NCBI GenBank assembly: GCA_963976625.1
Contig: CAXBLA010000001.1
Span: forward strand, 1-64,000
Source: UBA1924 sp963976625
Lineage (GTDB): Bacteria > Planctomycetota > Phycisphaerae > Phycisphaerales > UBA1924
Length of the DNA: 64,000 bases
Direction: 5' to 3'
The notes beneath the pieces were generated by a model that saw nothing but the letters and a program-made list of their open reading frames with translations, made no database searches and was not told where the DNA came from. Made by a program: the position numbers and the translations under genes. Below are positions 50,819 to 59,253 of this stretch, one piece after another (position 1 is the stretch's first letter; each line of letters starts with the position of its first letter).

Positions 50819-52081
50819 ATGCACATGAACAAGGTACAGACTGTTCTCATCGGCTCAACCGTCCTTCTCTCAACCCTCGGGCTCTCTACCCTCGCGGGTT
50901 GCTCAGGGCAAGGCAACTACACCCGCCAAGGCGTCTCGCTCGCCAAGGAGCGGATGGGCCTGCTCAAGAGCGCCACCGAATGGGAGCTCGCACGCCAGGC
51001 ATTCCTCGCGGGCGATCTCGAGAAGGCGATCGAGAAGGTGGATTTCTCCCTCTCGATCAACGACACCGTGGTCAAGTCGCATGTGCTCAAAGGTCGTATC
51101 CAGGTCGAAATGGGTGACCTGGGCAACGCGCTCCAATCATTCCAGACCGCTTCGACGCTTGATCCTGAAGACTCCGACGCCCAGTACTACCTCGGCATTA
51201 TCTACGAACGCCTCGACGACGCCGAAAGGGCGTACACCCACTTCGAGAACGCGTGCCTGTTCGACGATTACAACCCGTCGTATGCAGTAGCCGCCACAGA
51301 GATGCTGATTGATCTCGGACGCATCGAGGAAGGCAAGCTCTACCTGAGCACCATCCCGATGGCCAAGAACAACGCCGGCATCCGCCAGACCCTCGGGCAC
51401 ATCGCGCTGCTCGAGCGGGACCCAGAAGCCGCGGTTGCCTACTTCGATCAGGCTCGCCTGCTCGCCCCGGATGATTCCGGGATCGTTGAAGACCTCGTCC
51501 ACGCCCAGATCATGTCCGGCGAGTTCGGCGACGCGGAGCGGAACATCGCCCGCCTGCTGAGCAAGCCAGAAAACGAAGACCGACGCGATCTCAAGATCCT
51601 CCACGCACAGACCCTTTCTAAAACCGGGCGTCCCGTCGAGGCTCGTTCGATCTACCAGGAAATGCTCTCGGAATCCGACGGCAAGAGCGATGTCGACTCA
51701 TGGATCGGGATGGCCAACGCCTCGCTGATGATCGGCGACATGCGCACAGTCCGCAAGGCCGCCTCACGGATCGTGGCGATCGCGCCCAGCTCACACGAGG
51801 GCTACCTGCTCTACGCGATGTACCATCGCCAGGCAGAGGATCATTCTTCGTCGCTGGCATCGATCAACAAGGCTCTTGGTTTTAGCCCGATGGACGCCGG
51901 GCTCTACGCCTTCCGGGCGATGATCCTCAGGGATCTCAACTACAATGCCGAAGCGATCGAGAGCCTGGCCCATGCCGTCAAGCTCGATCCGTCGAACGCT
52001 CGGTATACACAGATGCTCGCCCAGTTCAACGATGGCTCATTCGCGGCTGTCGGGACAGAGAGCGATCCGATCAGCAACTGA
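50819..52081 (+). CDS. TPR lipoprotein (PilF/pilotin-like)
   Basis: 420 residues. A lipoprotein signal is clear: hydrophobic start and lipobox LAGC with Cys28. About nine TPR units fill the rest (GDLEKAIEKVDFSLSINDT, GDLGNALQSFQTASTLDPED, DAERAYTHFENACLFDDYN, and the last NAEAIESLAHAVKLDPSNA). TPR lipoproteins such as PilF/PilW help secretins reach and assemble in the outer membrane, which fits the position 77 bases after the secretin gene. ATG 50819 with CAGGAG upstream. Confidence 0.88.
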   Translation: MHMNKVQTVLIGSTVLLSTLGLSTLAGCSGQGNYTRQGVSLAKERMGLLKSATEWELARQAFLAGDLEKAIEKVDFSLSINDTVVKSHVLKGRIQVEMGDLGNALQSFQTASTLDPEDSDAQYYLGIIYERLDDAERAYTHFENACLFDDYNPSYAVAATEMLIDLGRIEEGKLYLSTIPMAKNNAGIRQTLGHIALLERDPEAAVAYFDQARLLAPDDSGIVEDLVHAQIMSGEFGDAERNIARLLSKPENEDRRDLKILHAQTLSKTGRPVEARSIYQEMLSESDGKSDVDSWIGMANASLMIGDMRTVRKAASRIVAIAPSSHEGYLLYAMYHRQAEDHSSSLASINKALGFSPMDAGLYAFRAMILRDLNYNAEAIESLAHAVKLDPSNARYTQMLAQFNDGSFAAVGTESDPISN

Positions 52082-52118
52082 TCGAGCAGGCCGAGGTCGA
52101 AGTTTAAAACCTAGGCAC

Positions 52119-53909
52119 TCAGACCACCCGCAGATCGACCAACACTGGTTCGACGCGGGTGTTTCCGTTCCAGGTCGAGAGCTTGGGTTCGATGATGATC
52201 TCGATCGGTGCGCCCGCCGGGATATCGCCGAAGTGTCGCCCCCAGTTCCATGCGACCACCCGCATCATCGGGCCCTGTTGATCGCGGGGGCCTACGCGTA
52301 GCGCCAGATGATTCCCGGTTTTGCCCATCGGGGTGGGGGAGCCGTTGACCTTGAGCCCGTTGATCCGCAACCGCACCTGACGGTTGCCGGCCCCGAAGGG
52401 GGCAATCCGATCGAGCTGACGCAGCGAGGCCGGGGTCAGCTCACGCAGGTCCGCGACGCAGTCGTAGCGGGCGTGGTGCACCAGATCGCTGGGCTTGAGA
52501 TGCCCGTTGGCGTGGGCGATGAACGCCTCGGCAAAGGCGTCGAACTGGGCCGGGTCACACTTCATCCCCGCGGCCATGTCGTGCCCGCCAAACGAGGCGA
52601 GCAGGTCCTTGCAGGATTCGAGCCCGCCGTGCAGGTTAAACCCGTCGATGCTCCGCCCGGAGCCCTTGCACGCGTCGGGTGTCCGTTGCATCAGAATCGT
52701 CGGGCGAGCGAACCGGTCAACCAATCGCGAACAGACAATCCCGACGATACCGGGGTGCCAGTCCTCGTGGGCGAGCACGATGGCGCGCTGGTCGTCTTCA
52801 CACATGCCTGCTTTCTGGGCCATCTCGGTCGCTTGGGTGACAATCGCCAGTTCCTGCTTCTTTCGTTGGTCGTTGACCAGCGAGAGCTGCTCGGCCAGCT
52901 GCGTCGCCCGCTCGCCCGTCGCGTCGGTCATCAGTTCCAAAGCCTCGCGAGCGTGCCCTAGCCGACCGATCGCGTTGAGGCGCGGGGCGAGCCGGAACCC
53001 GATGGCCTCGGTGTCGATTTTTTCTGAGTCGAGCCCGGATGCGACGATCAACGCCTGGAGCCCTTCATTGGGGAGCGTCGGTATGCGTGAGAGCCCGTGC
53101 TTCACGATCACACGGTTCTCATCGACCAGCGGCACAATATCCGCGATCGAGCCCAAGGCCGCGAACCCGAGCAGATCGACCAACAGCGTCCGCATGCTCG
53201 GGGACACCGTCCGTTCGCCCGCATCGAGCGTCGCCAGTCGCCACGCGAGCTTGTACGCCACGCCTGCGCCGCAGAGTTCACCAAACGGATAGTCCGAATC
53301 CGGGCGCCGGGGATGCACCACGGCGAACGCATCGGGCAGATCATCCATGGTCTCCGGCGGGTTGTGGTGATCGGTGATAATCAGATCCACGCCCAGTTCT
53401 TTGGCGACGGTCGCGGGTTCGTTGGCGGTGATGCCGCAATCGACCGAGACGATGACCCGGGCACCCTGCTGGGCTAATGTGCGGATCGCGTCGCTGTTGA
53501 TCCCGTAGCCCTCATCGAGCCGGTGGGGGATGTACGAACTGAGCTTGGCGTCCGGAGCGAGTGCGCGGATCATGTGGATCAGGATGGCCGATGCGGTGAC
53601 GCCGTCGACATCGTAATCGCCGAAGATCACGATGGGTTCGTCGCCCTCGATCGCGGCCCGGATCCGCTTGGCGGCTTTGTCCAGATCAGGGATTCCTGAT
53701 GGATCGTGCATCGCTTTGAGCGATGGATGCAAGAACGCATGCCCCTCATCATCCGGGCGGATCCCGCGGGCGATCAGCACCCGGTCGATCAGCTCGCCTT
53801 GGAGTTTTTCAGCACTCCGGGCCTTCCACACCCTGGTCAGCCCCCGAACTGTCGCAGCCGGCGGCTGCACTTCGATTGGTTTGTTGGTAGTAGTTGGGAG
53901 CTGGGCCAT
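52119..53909 (-). CDS. recJ: Single-stranded-DNA-specific exonuclease RecJ
   Basis: 596 residues. DHH-family motifs are in order: DYDVDG (98-103), VDCGI (156-160), TDHH (179-182), and the later SIADIVPL segment; the DHHA1 part carries FGGHDMAAG, and an OB-like C-terminal domain follows. It degrades single-stranded DNA 5' to 3' in recombination and mismatch repair. ATG 53909. Convergent with the TPR lipoprotein and divergent from the cobalamin adenosyltransferase gene. Confidence 0.95.
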   Translation of the reverse strand: MAQLPTTTNKPIEVQPPAATVRGLTRVWKARSAEKLQGELIDRVLIARGIRPDDEGHAFLHPSLKAMHDPSGIPDLDKAAKRIRAAIEGDEPIVIFGDYDVDGVTASAILIHMIRALAPDAKLSSYIPHRLDEGYGINSDAIRTLAQQGARVIVSVDCGITANEPATVAKELGVDLIITDHHNPPETMDDLPDAFAVVHPRRPDSDYPFGELCGAGVAYKLAWRLATLDAGERTVSPSMRTLLVDLLGFAALGSIADIVPLVDENRVIVKHGLSRIPTLPNEGLQALIVASGLDSEKIDTEAIGFRLAPRLNAIGRLGHAREALELMTDATGERATQLAEQLSLVNDQRKKQELAIVTQATEMAQKAGMCEDDQRAIVLAHEDWHPGIVGIVCSRLVDRFARPTILMQRTPDACKGSGRSIDGFNLHGGLESCKDLLASFGGHDMAAGMKCDPAQFDAFAEAFIAHANGHLKPSDLVHHARYDCVADLRELTPASLRQLDRIAPFGAGNRQVRLRINGLKVNGSPTPMGKTGNHLALRVGPRDQQGPMMRVVAWNWGRHFGDIPAGAPIEIIIEPKLSTWNGNTRVEPVLVDLRVV

Positions 53910-53990
53910 AGAAAAGATCTTTCGGAGGCAAAATGGAACAGAAACAAGCCTATCCGATCAGGGGTGGATTTACACGATAGAATGGGTCAT

Positions 53991-54572
53991 ATGGTGAAGC
54001 TAACCAAAATCTATACCCGTTCAGGCGACCAGGGCACCACCGGGCTGGGCACCGGGGCCCGCGTGGCCAAGTCCCACCCCCGCGTCGAAGCCTACGGCTG
54101 CGTCGACGAGACCAACGCCTTCCTCGGGCGGGCCGTCCTGAGCGCCAAAGCGACCCATCCAGAACTCGCCAAATCCCTCGAACTCATCGAGCACGATCTG
54201 TTCGATCTGGGCGCGGACCTGTGCACCCCGATGACCAAGGACGAAGAGCCGGGAGCCGCACTGCGGGTGACCGAGCCTCAGATCAAGCAGCTCGAAGACC
54301 TGATCGACGAGTACAACGCAGAGCTCTCGCCACTGACCAGCTTCGTCCTCCCGGGCGGTTCCCAACTCGCGGCGGATCTCCATGTCGTCCGCACCGTCTG
54401 CCGACGGGCCGAGCGGGTGGTGGCTCACCTAATCGAGCTCGAGCCCGAAGAGACCTCGATCCTGACCATGCAGTACCTCAACCGCTTGTCGGATCTGTTC
54501 TTCGTGCTCTCTCGCGCGGCGAACAACAATGGCAAGGACGATGTGCTCTGGGTGCCGGGTAAGAATCGCTAA
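53991..54572 (+). CDS. Corrinoid adenosyltransferase, PduO type
   Basis: 193 residues. The start MVKLTKIYTRSGDQGTTGL is the family signature for ATP binding; VEAYGCVDETNAFLG and LPGGSQLAADLHVVRTVCRRAER-type helices (core VRTVCRRAERV) and YLNRLSDLFFVLSRAAN complete it. It makes adenosylcobalamin from cob(I)alamin and ATP. An ATG three codons earlier (53982) is possible. Adenosylcobalamin is not used by MetH, so an AdoCbl enzyme should exist elsewhere in the genome, for example methylmalonyl-CoA mutase for branched-chain catabolism. Confidence 0.92.
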   Translation: MVKLTKIYTRSGDQGTTGLGTGARVAKSHPRVEAYGCVDETNAFLGRAVLSAKATHPELAKSLELIEHDLFDLGADLCTPMTKDEEPGAALRVTEPQIKQLEDLIDEYNAELSPLTSFVLPGGSQLAADLHVVRTVCRRAERVVAHLIELEPEETSILTMQYLNRLSDLFFVLSRAANNNGKDDVLWVPGKNR

Positions 54573-54652
54573 GCTTATTGATCAGCCGGGGGCAGGTAAG
54601 TGAATCCGATTTGATCTTGCTGTTCGCATGGTGATCGGATACTATTGTTTGC

Positions 54653-56023
54653 GTGCACAAACCTATCCACCAACTCGTCGGTGCAGTCCTTGATCTGGAC
54701 ACGAATCATCTCGTCGAGAACCTGGATATCGCCGAGGTTCGGCGGAACTGCTTCCAGTTCATCTCACTGATGGGGCTCCTCGGGCTCGCGGTGATGTTCA
54801 TGCAATCCATCCGTGTCGAAGAGTTCGGCTTCCCCTTCATCGTCGTCGGGATCGCGTGGGCCAGTGTGTACCTCTCGGCGAGCGCCGCGATCTATTTTCT
54901 CAATCCGAGCAAGGTCTGGTGCATCCGCATCTCGCTGCTGATTATGATGGCCGAGGGTGTGATCTCGATCGCACGCTGGGTGCTGTACAACGACCCGAAT
55001 CCCGGTGGGGATACGGTCATCGGCGTGCTCATTGGGCTCACGCTCGGTGCGCTCTTGCTCCCATGGAGCCCCAAGCAGACCATGGCGCTGGGGATACTCT
55101 GGATTGTGAGTTCGGGGCTGTCTCTGTTGTTCACAGAGCACGGCGATGATTTTTCCAACGCCGGGGCGATCTTCGCCTACATCGTGGTGGTGATTCCGGG
55201 CGTGATGATCTCGTTCTTCCGCTCGACGCGTCTGCAGGATCAGTTTGAGCTCCACTTCATCAAGACGCAATACGAGGAGGTCCGCGAGGAGCTCCAAGCC
55301 GCCAAGAACATCCACGAGCGAGGGTTCCCCAAGCCCAAGACCTCGGGCGATATCCGTTTTACTTATGTCTATCGCCCGATGAGCCAGATCGGGGGCGATT
55401 CGATCTTTGCCTCGATCGAGCGCCCGGGCGATGCACAGTCTCCGGTCACGCTGGTGCTCTTCGATGTCACCGGGCACGGGCTCTCGGCTGCGCTCACTGC
55501 CAATCGGCTCCAGGGCGAGCTGATGCGGATCATGGGTGAGGACCCGACGATCGATCCCAGCGAGCTGCTTACGAAGCTCGATCGGTATGTGTGCCTCACG
55601 CTCAGCGATTCGGCGGTGCTGGTGACCGCGGTGGCTGTTCATTCCGATCCGGAATCCGGGTTGATCCGCATCGCCAACGCGGGGCACCCGGCGGCCATCC
55701 TCCGTACCGCCCGTGGCTCGATCCAAGAGTTTGCGTCATCAGCGCCGGTGCTCGGTGTTGGTGTCGGGGGCGAGATCCACCCAACGATCGAAGAACAACG
55801 ATTCGAGCCCGGCGATTCGCTGATTGTCTACACCGATGGAGTGTCTGAATCTGTTGGGCAGTCCGGCGAGATGTACCAGACCAAAGGCTTGATCGATGCG
55901 CTCGAGGGCGATTGGAACGAGCCGGGCGAGCGTTGGCCCGAGAAGATTCTCAGAGATGTCGAAAATAGGCGTGCAGGATCGGCCGCAGATGATATCCTGT
56001 TGGTAGAACTCTACCGGGCGTAG
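54653..56023 (+). CDS. Membrane-bound SpoIIE-type serine phosphatase
   Basis: 456 residues. About six membrane helices (35-200) form the sensor-like part; a short coiled linker (FIKTQYEEVREELQAAKNIHE core) leads to a PP2C/SpoIIE phosphatase domain (about 215-455) with metal motifs QIGGDS, FDVTGHGLSAAL, YTDGVSES and ADDILLVEL. Such proteins dephosphorylate anti-sigma antagonists in partner-switching systems; no anti-sigma or STAS gene is in the window. The first metal motif continues SIFAS rather than the usual WYDxF. Start is a GTG at 54653 with no good ribosome-binding site, so the start is uncertain. Confidence 0.85.
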   Translation: MHKPIHQLVGAVLDLDTNHLVENLDIAEVRRNCFQFISLMGLLGLAVMFMQSIRVEEFGFPFIVVGIAWASVYLSASAAIYFLNPSKVWCIRISLLIMMAEGVISIARWVLYNDPNPGGDTVIGVLIGLTLGALLLPWSPKQTMALGILWIVSSGLSLLFTEHGDDFSNAGAIFAYIVVVIPGVMISFFRSTRLQDQFELHFIKTQYEEVREELQAAKNIHERGFPKPKTSGDIRFTYVYRPMSQIGGDSIFASIERPGDAQSPVTLVLFDVTGHGLSAALTANRLQGELMRIMGEDPTIDPSELLTKLDRYVCLTLSDSAVLVTAVAVHSDPESGLIRIANAGHPAAILRTARGSIQEFASSAPVLGVGVGGEIHPTIEEQRFEPGDSLIVYTDGVSESVGQSGEMYQTKGLIDALEGDWNEPGERWPEKILRDVENRRAGSAADDILLVELYRA

Positions 56024-56045
56024 ATACATATTGGGCCAGTCCCAA

Positions 56046-56068
56046 CCCGCATGCAGGAAGCATGCGGG
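56046..56068 (+). repeat. Perfect hairpin between the two phosphatase genes
   Basis: CCCGCATGC (56046-56054) and GCATGCGGG (56060-56068), nine perfect pairs with loop AGGAA. It has no T-tract, so it is not a classic terminator. The second phosphatase gene's only upstream ATG (56051) lies inside it, which argues for the TTG start at 56084. Confidence 0.7.
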
Positions 56069-56083
56069 CCCAGGAGCGATCGT

Positions 56084-57574
56084 TTGAGTACCGCCGCATC
56101 ATTTGAAACCACCGAGTTCCGTCGATCCTTTACCCAAGAGACCGATGTCCTGCTCCGCCGACGCCTGATCTGGTTTATCAGCATCTGGGCAAGCCTGAAC
56201 CTGCTCATCCTGATCTTCACTATCGTGATGATGGCGAACAACGCGAACTTTGCGAGCATCTTTGAAGATAAAACGATCAAGTTCGTCTTTGTGACGACCT
56301 CGGTTGTCTGGTTCGGTGCGTATATCACCTCGCTGGTGCTCGCGATCCGGAAGAAACTCGACGCCAAGGCGATGGTGTATGTCTCGCTTGGGCTCATCGT
56401 GCTCGATGGCGCTCTCGGGATCGGCGTGCGTGTCATAGATATGCCCGGCGGATTAGAACTCGCTTCATTCTTGTTGGCCCATTTTATCGCGTGCTGCCTA
56501 TTCCCCTGGACTCTCCGCCAATCGATGATTCCTGTCGCGCTCATCGCGTGCGCGAGCTTGTTTTCGCATATCGTCGTTGAGAATCACCCGCCAGTCGGGG
56601 CGCTGTTTTTAACCTTGACACTTGTAGGGTTCACCATCCCCGGCATGTTCATCTGCGGCATGAAATACTCCCAGCGGATGCAGCGGGCGACCAACAAGTT
56701 CCTCAACCAACGCTATGGAATGCTCCGCCAAGAGCTCGCCTATGCCCGTCAGGTGCACGAAGCGCTCTACCCCGCACCGCGCACGACCGGCAATCTCCGC
56801 TACGCCTATCAGTACGAACCCATGCAACAGATCGGCGGGGATTACCTCTATACCAAGGTTCATGACGCAACAGACACTATGGGCGAAGCGGTCTCGGTGG
56901 TCATTATCGATGTGACCGGTCACGGGATCCCCGCGGCCCTGACCGTGAACCGTCTGCACGGGGAGATCGATATCTGCTTCGCTGAGAACCCGGACATCTC
57001 GCCGGGCGAACTGCTCGCCAAGCTCAACAAGTATGTCCACCTCACTCTCGCTAAGCATTCGATCTACGCCACGGCGGTGTGCCTGCGGGTGGATCATGAT
57101 CGCCATGTTGTCGAGTACGCATCAGGCGGACACCCGCCGGCGTTCATCCGCGGGGTTGACGGCTCATTGCGTGATCTGGACCCGACGACCTTCGTGCTCG
57201 GCGCGTGCGCAGATGAAGACTTTGATTCCGCCCAGATCGAGGCCGAGTTCATGCCGGGCGATTCGCTGGTGGTCTACACCGACGGCGCGATCGAGGCCCG
57301 CAGCCTCCAAGGCAAAATGCTCCATATTGATGGGCTCCGCAAGCTGCTCGCGGCCCCGGTCATGCCCGGGATCGAGAACGGCGGTCAGGGACAATGGTCC
57401 GAACGGATCCTCAACGAGGTCACCACCTACCGCGGCGGGCTCCCCCCTGAGGATGACACACTCGTCATCGAGATCTACCGCCCGATCAGCACGGACGATC
57501 GCAATGCCTTCGATCTCGACCCGGCCAAGGCAGAAGCGGATCCCGACGCCCAATCTGTCCATGAGACGGTCTGA
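56084..57574 (+). CDS. Membrane-bound SpoIIE-type serine phosphatase, paralogue
   Basis: 496 residues from the TTG start. About six membrane helices (28-190), linker helix (LRQELAYARQVHEALYP), then the phosphatase domain with QIGGDY, IDVTGHGIPAAL, YTDGAIEA and EDDTLVIEI. It is a tandem paralogue of the previous gene with the same layout. I prefer TTG at 56084 (reads Leu-Ser-Thr-Ala-Ala-Ser, Met in the protein) because AGGAGCGATCG lies just before it, while the ATG at 56051 is buried in a hairpin. The C-terminus has an extra polar tail of about 25 residues. Confidence 0.84.
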   Translation: MSTAASFETTEFRRSFTQETDVLLRRRLIWFISIWASLNLLILIFTIVMMANNANFASIFEDKTIKFVFVTTSVVWFGAYITSLVLAIRKKLDAKAMVYVSLGLIVLDGALGIGVRVIDMPGGLELASFLLAHFIACCLFPWTLRQSMIPVALIACASLFSHIVVENHPPVGALFLTLTLVGFTIPGMFICGMKYSQRMQRATNKFLNQRYGMLRQELAYARQVHEALYPAPRTTGNLRYAYQYEPMQQIGGDYLYTKVHDATDTMGEAVSVVIIDVTGHGIPAALTVNRLHGEIDICFAENPDISPGELLAKLNKYVHLTLAKHSIYATAVCLRVDHDRHVVEYASGGHPPAFIRGVDGSLRDLDPTTFVLGACADEDFDSAQIEAEFMPGDSLVVYTDGAIEARSLQGKMLHIDGLRKLLAAPVMPGIENGGQGQWSERILNEVTTYRGGLPPEDDTLVIEIYRPISTDDRNAFDLDPAKAEADPDAQSVHETV

Positions 57575-57587
57575 TTATCAGATTTGA

Positions 57588-57938
57588 TCAGTCCTTGATC
57601 CCCTGCACCCGGTCCGGATCGGTGTACTTGATCAGGGTGGATGCAAGATCGACGCCGTTGATATTGGCCAGCGTGGCCAGCCAAGCGAGGACATCGGCGA
57701 ACTCTTCCTCAAGATTCTCGCGTTCAGCAACGCTGGCGGGGCGGTTTGGGCGGTTATTGTTCGCCAGAGCCGTCGCCAGCTCCCCGAACTCCTCGGTGAG
57801 GTACAGAAAGGTCCCCGCGGTGCCCCGGGCGTTGTCTGAGGCAAAATACCGGGTGTGGATCAGCTCCTGGAATGCGCGGACGGTCATATCGACCGGTGGC
57901 TCGATCGGCTGCTCTACGATGGGCTGATGCTCTGTCAT
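57588..57938 (-). CDS. MazG-like nucleotide pyrophosphohydrolase
   Basis: 116 residues. The all-alpha NTP pyrophosphatase metal sites are present: EEFGELATAL and, after NLEEEFADVLAWLATLAN, the E-x-x-D pattern. Members hydrolyse (d)NTPs to monophosphates or act on related nucleotides; the substrate here is unknown. I chose the ATG at 57938 (MTEHQPIVEQP); an upstream ATG at 57989 is possible. Convergent with the phosphatase gene (13-base gap) and divergent from rpsL. Confidence 0.8.
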   Translation of the reverse strand: MTEHQPIVEQPIEPPVDMTVRAFQELIHTRYFASDNARGTAGTFLYLTEEFGELATALANNNRPNRPASVAERENLEEEFADVLAWLATLANINGVDLASTLIKYTDPDRVQGIKD

Positions 57939-58011
57939 AGGGCGATCGTAGCCCCGGTTTTCGGGAGAGATATGGTTCGGGTCGTGCATGGGTTTTCTGC
58001 ACTTATATGGC

Positions 58012-58039
58012 TTGCTTCGCCGGTTTGGGGTGCTACACT
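58012..58039 (+). promoter_or_regulatory. Candidate rpsL promoter
   Basis: TTGCTT (58012-58017), a 16-base spacer and TACACT (58034-58039) fit a sigma70-type promoter, giving a leader of about 70 bases before rpsL. The spacer is G-rich. Other choices are possible. Confidence 0.5.
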
Positions 58040-58116
58040 TCCTGCCCGACCAATGATTGGTCGTGGTGCGTCCGCAGGGTGTGGATGCTCCAAGAGAAGC
58101 AACGGGATATATACGC

Positions 58117-58491
58117 ATGCCGACGATCAATCAGCTCATCCGCAAACCACGCAAGACTCCAGTCGAGAAATCATACGCTCGTGACATGGAAAACTGCCCA
58201 CAGCGTCGCGGCGTGTGCCTCACCGTCAAGACCACCACACCCAAGAAGCCAAACTCCGCGCTGCGGAAGATCGCCCGTGTGCGTCTTTCCAACGGCAAGG
58301 AAGTCACCGCCTACATCGGTGGCGAAGGCCACAACCTCCAGGAACACTCCATCGTCCTCGTTCGCGGCGGACGAGTCCGTGACCTCCCCGGTGTCCGCTA
58401 CCACATCGTCCGCGGTGCACTCGACTGCCTCGGCGTCGACGATCGCAAGCAGGGACGCTCGAAGTACGGTGCCAAAAAGGGTAAGTCCTGA
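58117..58491 (+). CDS. rpsL: 30S ribosomal protein uS12
   Basis: 124 residues of the highly conserved S12: MPTINQLIRKPR at the start, CPQRRGVCLTV, TTTPKKPNSALRK (the PxxxPNS loop of the decoding centre with the wild-type lysine), GEGHNLQEHS, LPGVRYHIVRGALD, and RSKYGAKKGKS at the end. ATG 58117. The str-operon order rpsL-rpsG is kept, but tuf and fus do not follow. Confidence 0.98.
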   Translation: MPTINQLIRKPRKTPVEKSYARDMENCPQRRGVCLTVKTTTPKKPNSALRKIARVRLSNGKEVTAYIGGEGHNLQEHSIVLVRGGRVRDLPGVRYHIVRGALDCLGVDDRKQGRSKYGAKKGKS

Positions 58492-58510
58492 TCGAATCAA
58501 GTTACTATCC

Positions 58511-58565
58511 GCCGCATGACCTGTTGATCATCAACCCTGATGATCGAACGCGTGCGGCTTTTTTT
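58511..58565 (+). terminator. Two-tier hairpin with T-tract between rpsL and rpsG
   Basis: Outer stem GCCGCA (58511-58516) / TGCGGC (58553-58558) encloses GATCATCA (58526-58533) / TGATGATC (58538-58545) with loop ACCC, and seven T residues follow (58559-58565). It looks like an intrinsic terminator or attenuator between two ribosomal protein genes that are normally co-transcribed. Confidence 0.8.
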
Positions 58566-58642
58566 ACTGGCAAGTAATCCTGCCAAACACATGGCAGGGT
58601 GAACAGCGCTCGCAAGAGCAGATGAGCCCCAAGGAGATACCA

Positions 58643-59143
58643 ATGGCTGGTCGAATCACACACTCAGAAGCACAGCTTCGCCCCGATCCAAAGTACGGCG
58701 ACAAAGTCATCGCCAAGTTCATCAACTGCCTGATGCTCGACGGCCGCAAGACCTCGTCGCAGCGCGTGGTGTACAACGCACTCGAAGAAATCGATCAGCG
58801 TCTCGTCGGCAACGCCGAAGCAGAAGCTGAAGGCATCAAGGACGGACGCGATATCTTCCTCCGCGCCATCGCCAATGTGAAGCCATACCTCGAAGTCCGC
58901 TCCAAGCGCATCGGTGGTGCAAACTACCAGGTGCCGATGCAGGTCCCTGCCAACCGCCAGCAGGCGCTCGCTTTCCGTTGGATCATCAACGCTGTCCGCA
59001 GCGAGAAGGGGCGCTCGACCCACCTGAAGCTCGCTGACGAGCTCTGGGCGGCTTCCCGCAACGAGGGCAAGGCGATGAACACCCGCGACCAGACCCACAG
59101 AATGGCCGAGGCCAACAAGGCATTCGCTCACTTCGCCCGCTGA
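58643..59143 (+). CDS. rpsG: 30S ribosomal protein uS7
   Basis: 166 residues, about ten longer than usual S7. YGDKVIAKFINCLMLDGRKT, VKPYLEVRSKRIGGANYQVP, RWIINAVRS and AHFAR are standard; an insertion lies near NAEAEAEGIKDGRD. It binds the 3' domain of 16S rRNA. ATG 58643 has AAGGAG eight bases upstream and is preferred over ATG 58622. Lies 151 bases after rpsL, across a terminator-like hairpin. Confidence 0.97.
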   Translation: MAGRITHSEAQLRPDPKYGDKVIAKFINCLMLDGRKTSSQRVVYNALEEIDQRLVGNAEAEAEGIKDGRDIFLRAIANVKPYLEVRSKRIGGANYQVPMQVPANRQQALAFRWIINAVRSEKGRSTHLKLADELWAASRNEGKAMNTRDQTHRMAEANKAFAHFAR

Positions 59144-59181
59144 TACAGCTTCAACAAAGCTCCAAAACGACCGATACAAAG

Positions 59182-59208
59182 CCCAGAGCAGATGCTCTGG
59201 GTTTTTTT
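59182..59208 (+). terminator. Intrinsic terminator of rpsG
   Basis: CCCAGAGC (59182-59189) / GCTCTGGG (59194-59201), loop AGAT, followed by seven T residues. It lies 38 bases past the rpsG stop. Confidence 0.96.
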
Positions 59209-59253
59209 ATGCCCCCGCGCGATCCAAGCCCGACCCGGGGAAGTACAAGCGTC

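Noticed and set aside
55378..55404. SpoIIE-type phosphatase judged inactive because GGDxxD lacks its second Asp
   Set aside because: Bacillus SpoIIE itself lacks that Asp in the same motif, and the other metal ligands are present in both paralogues.
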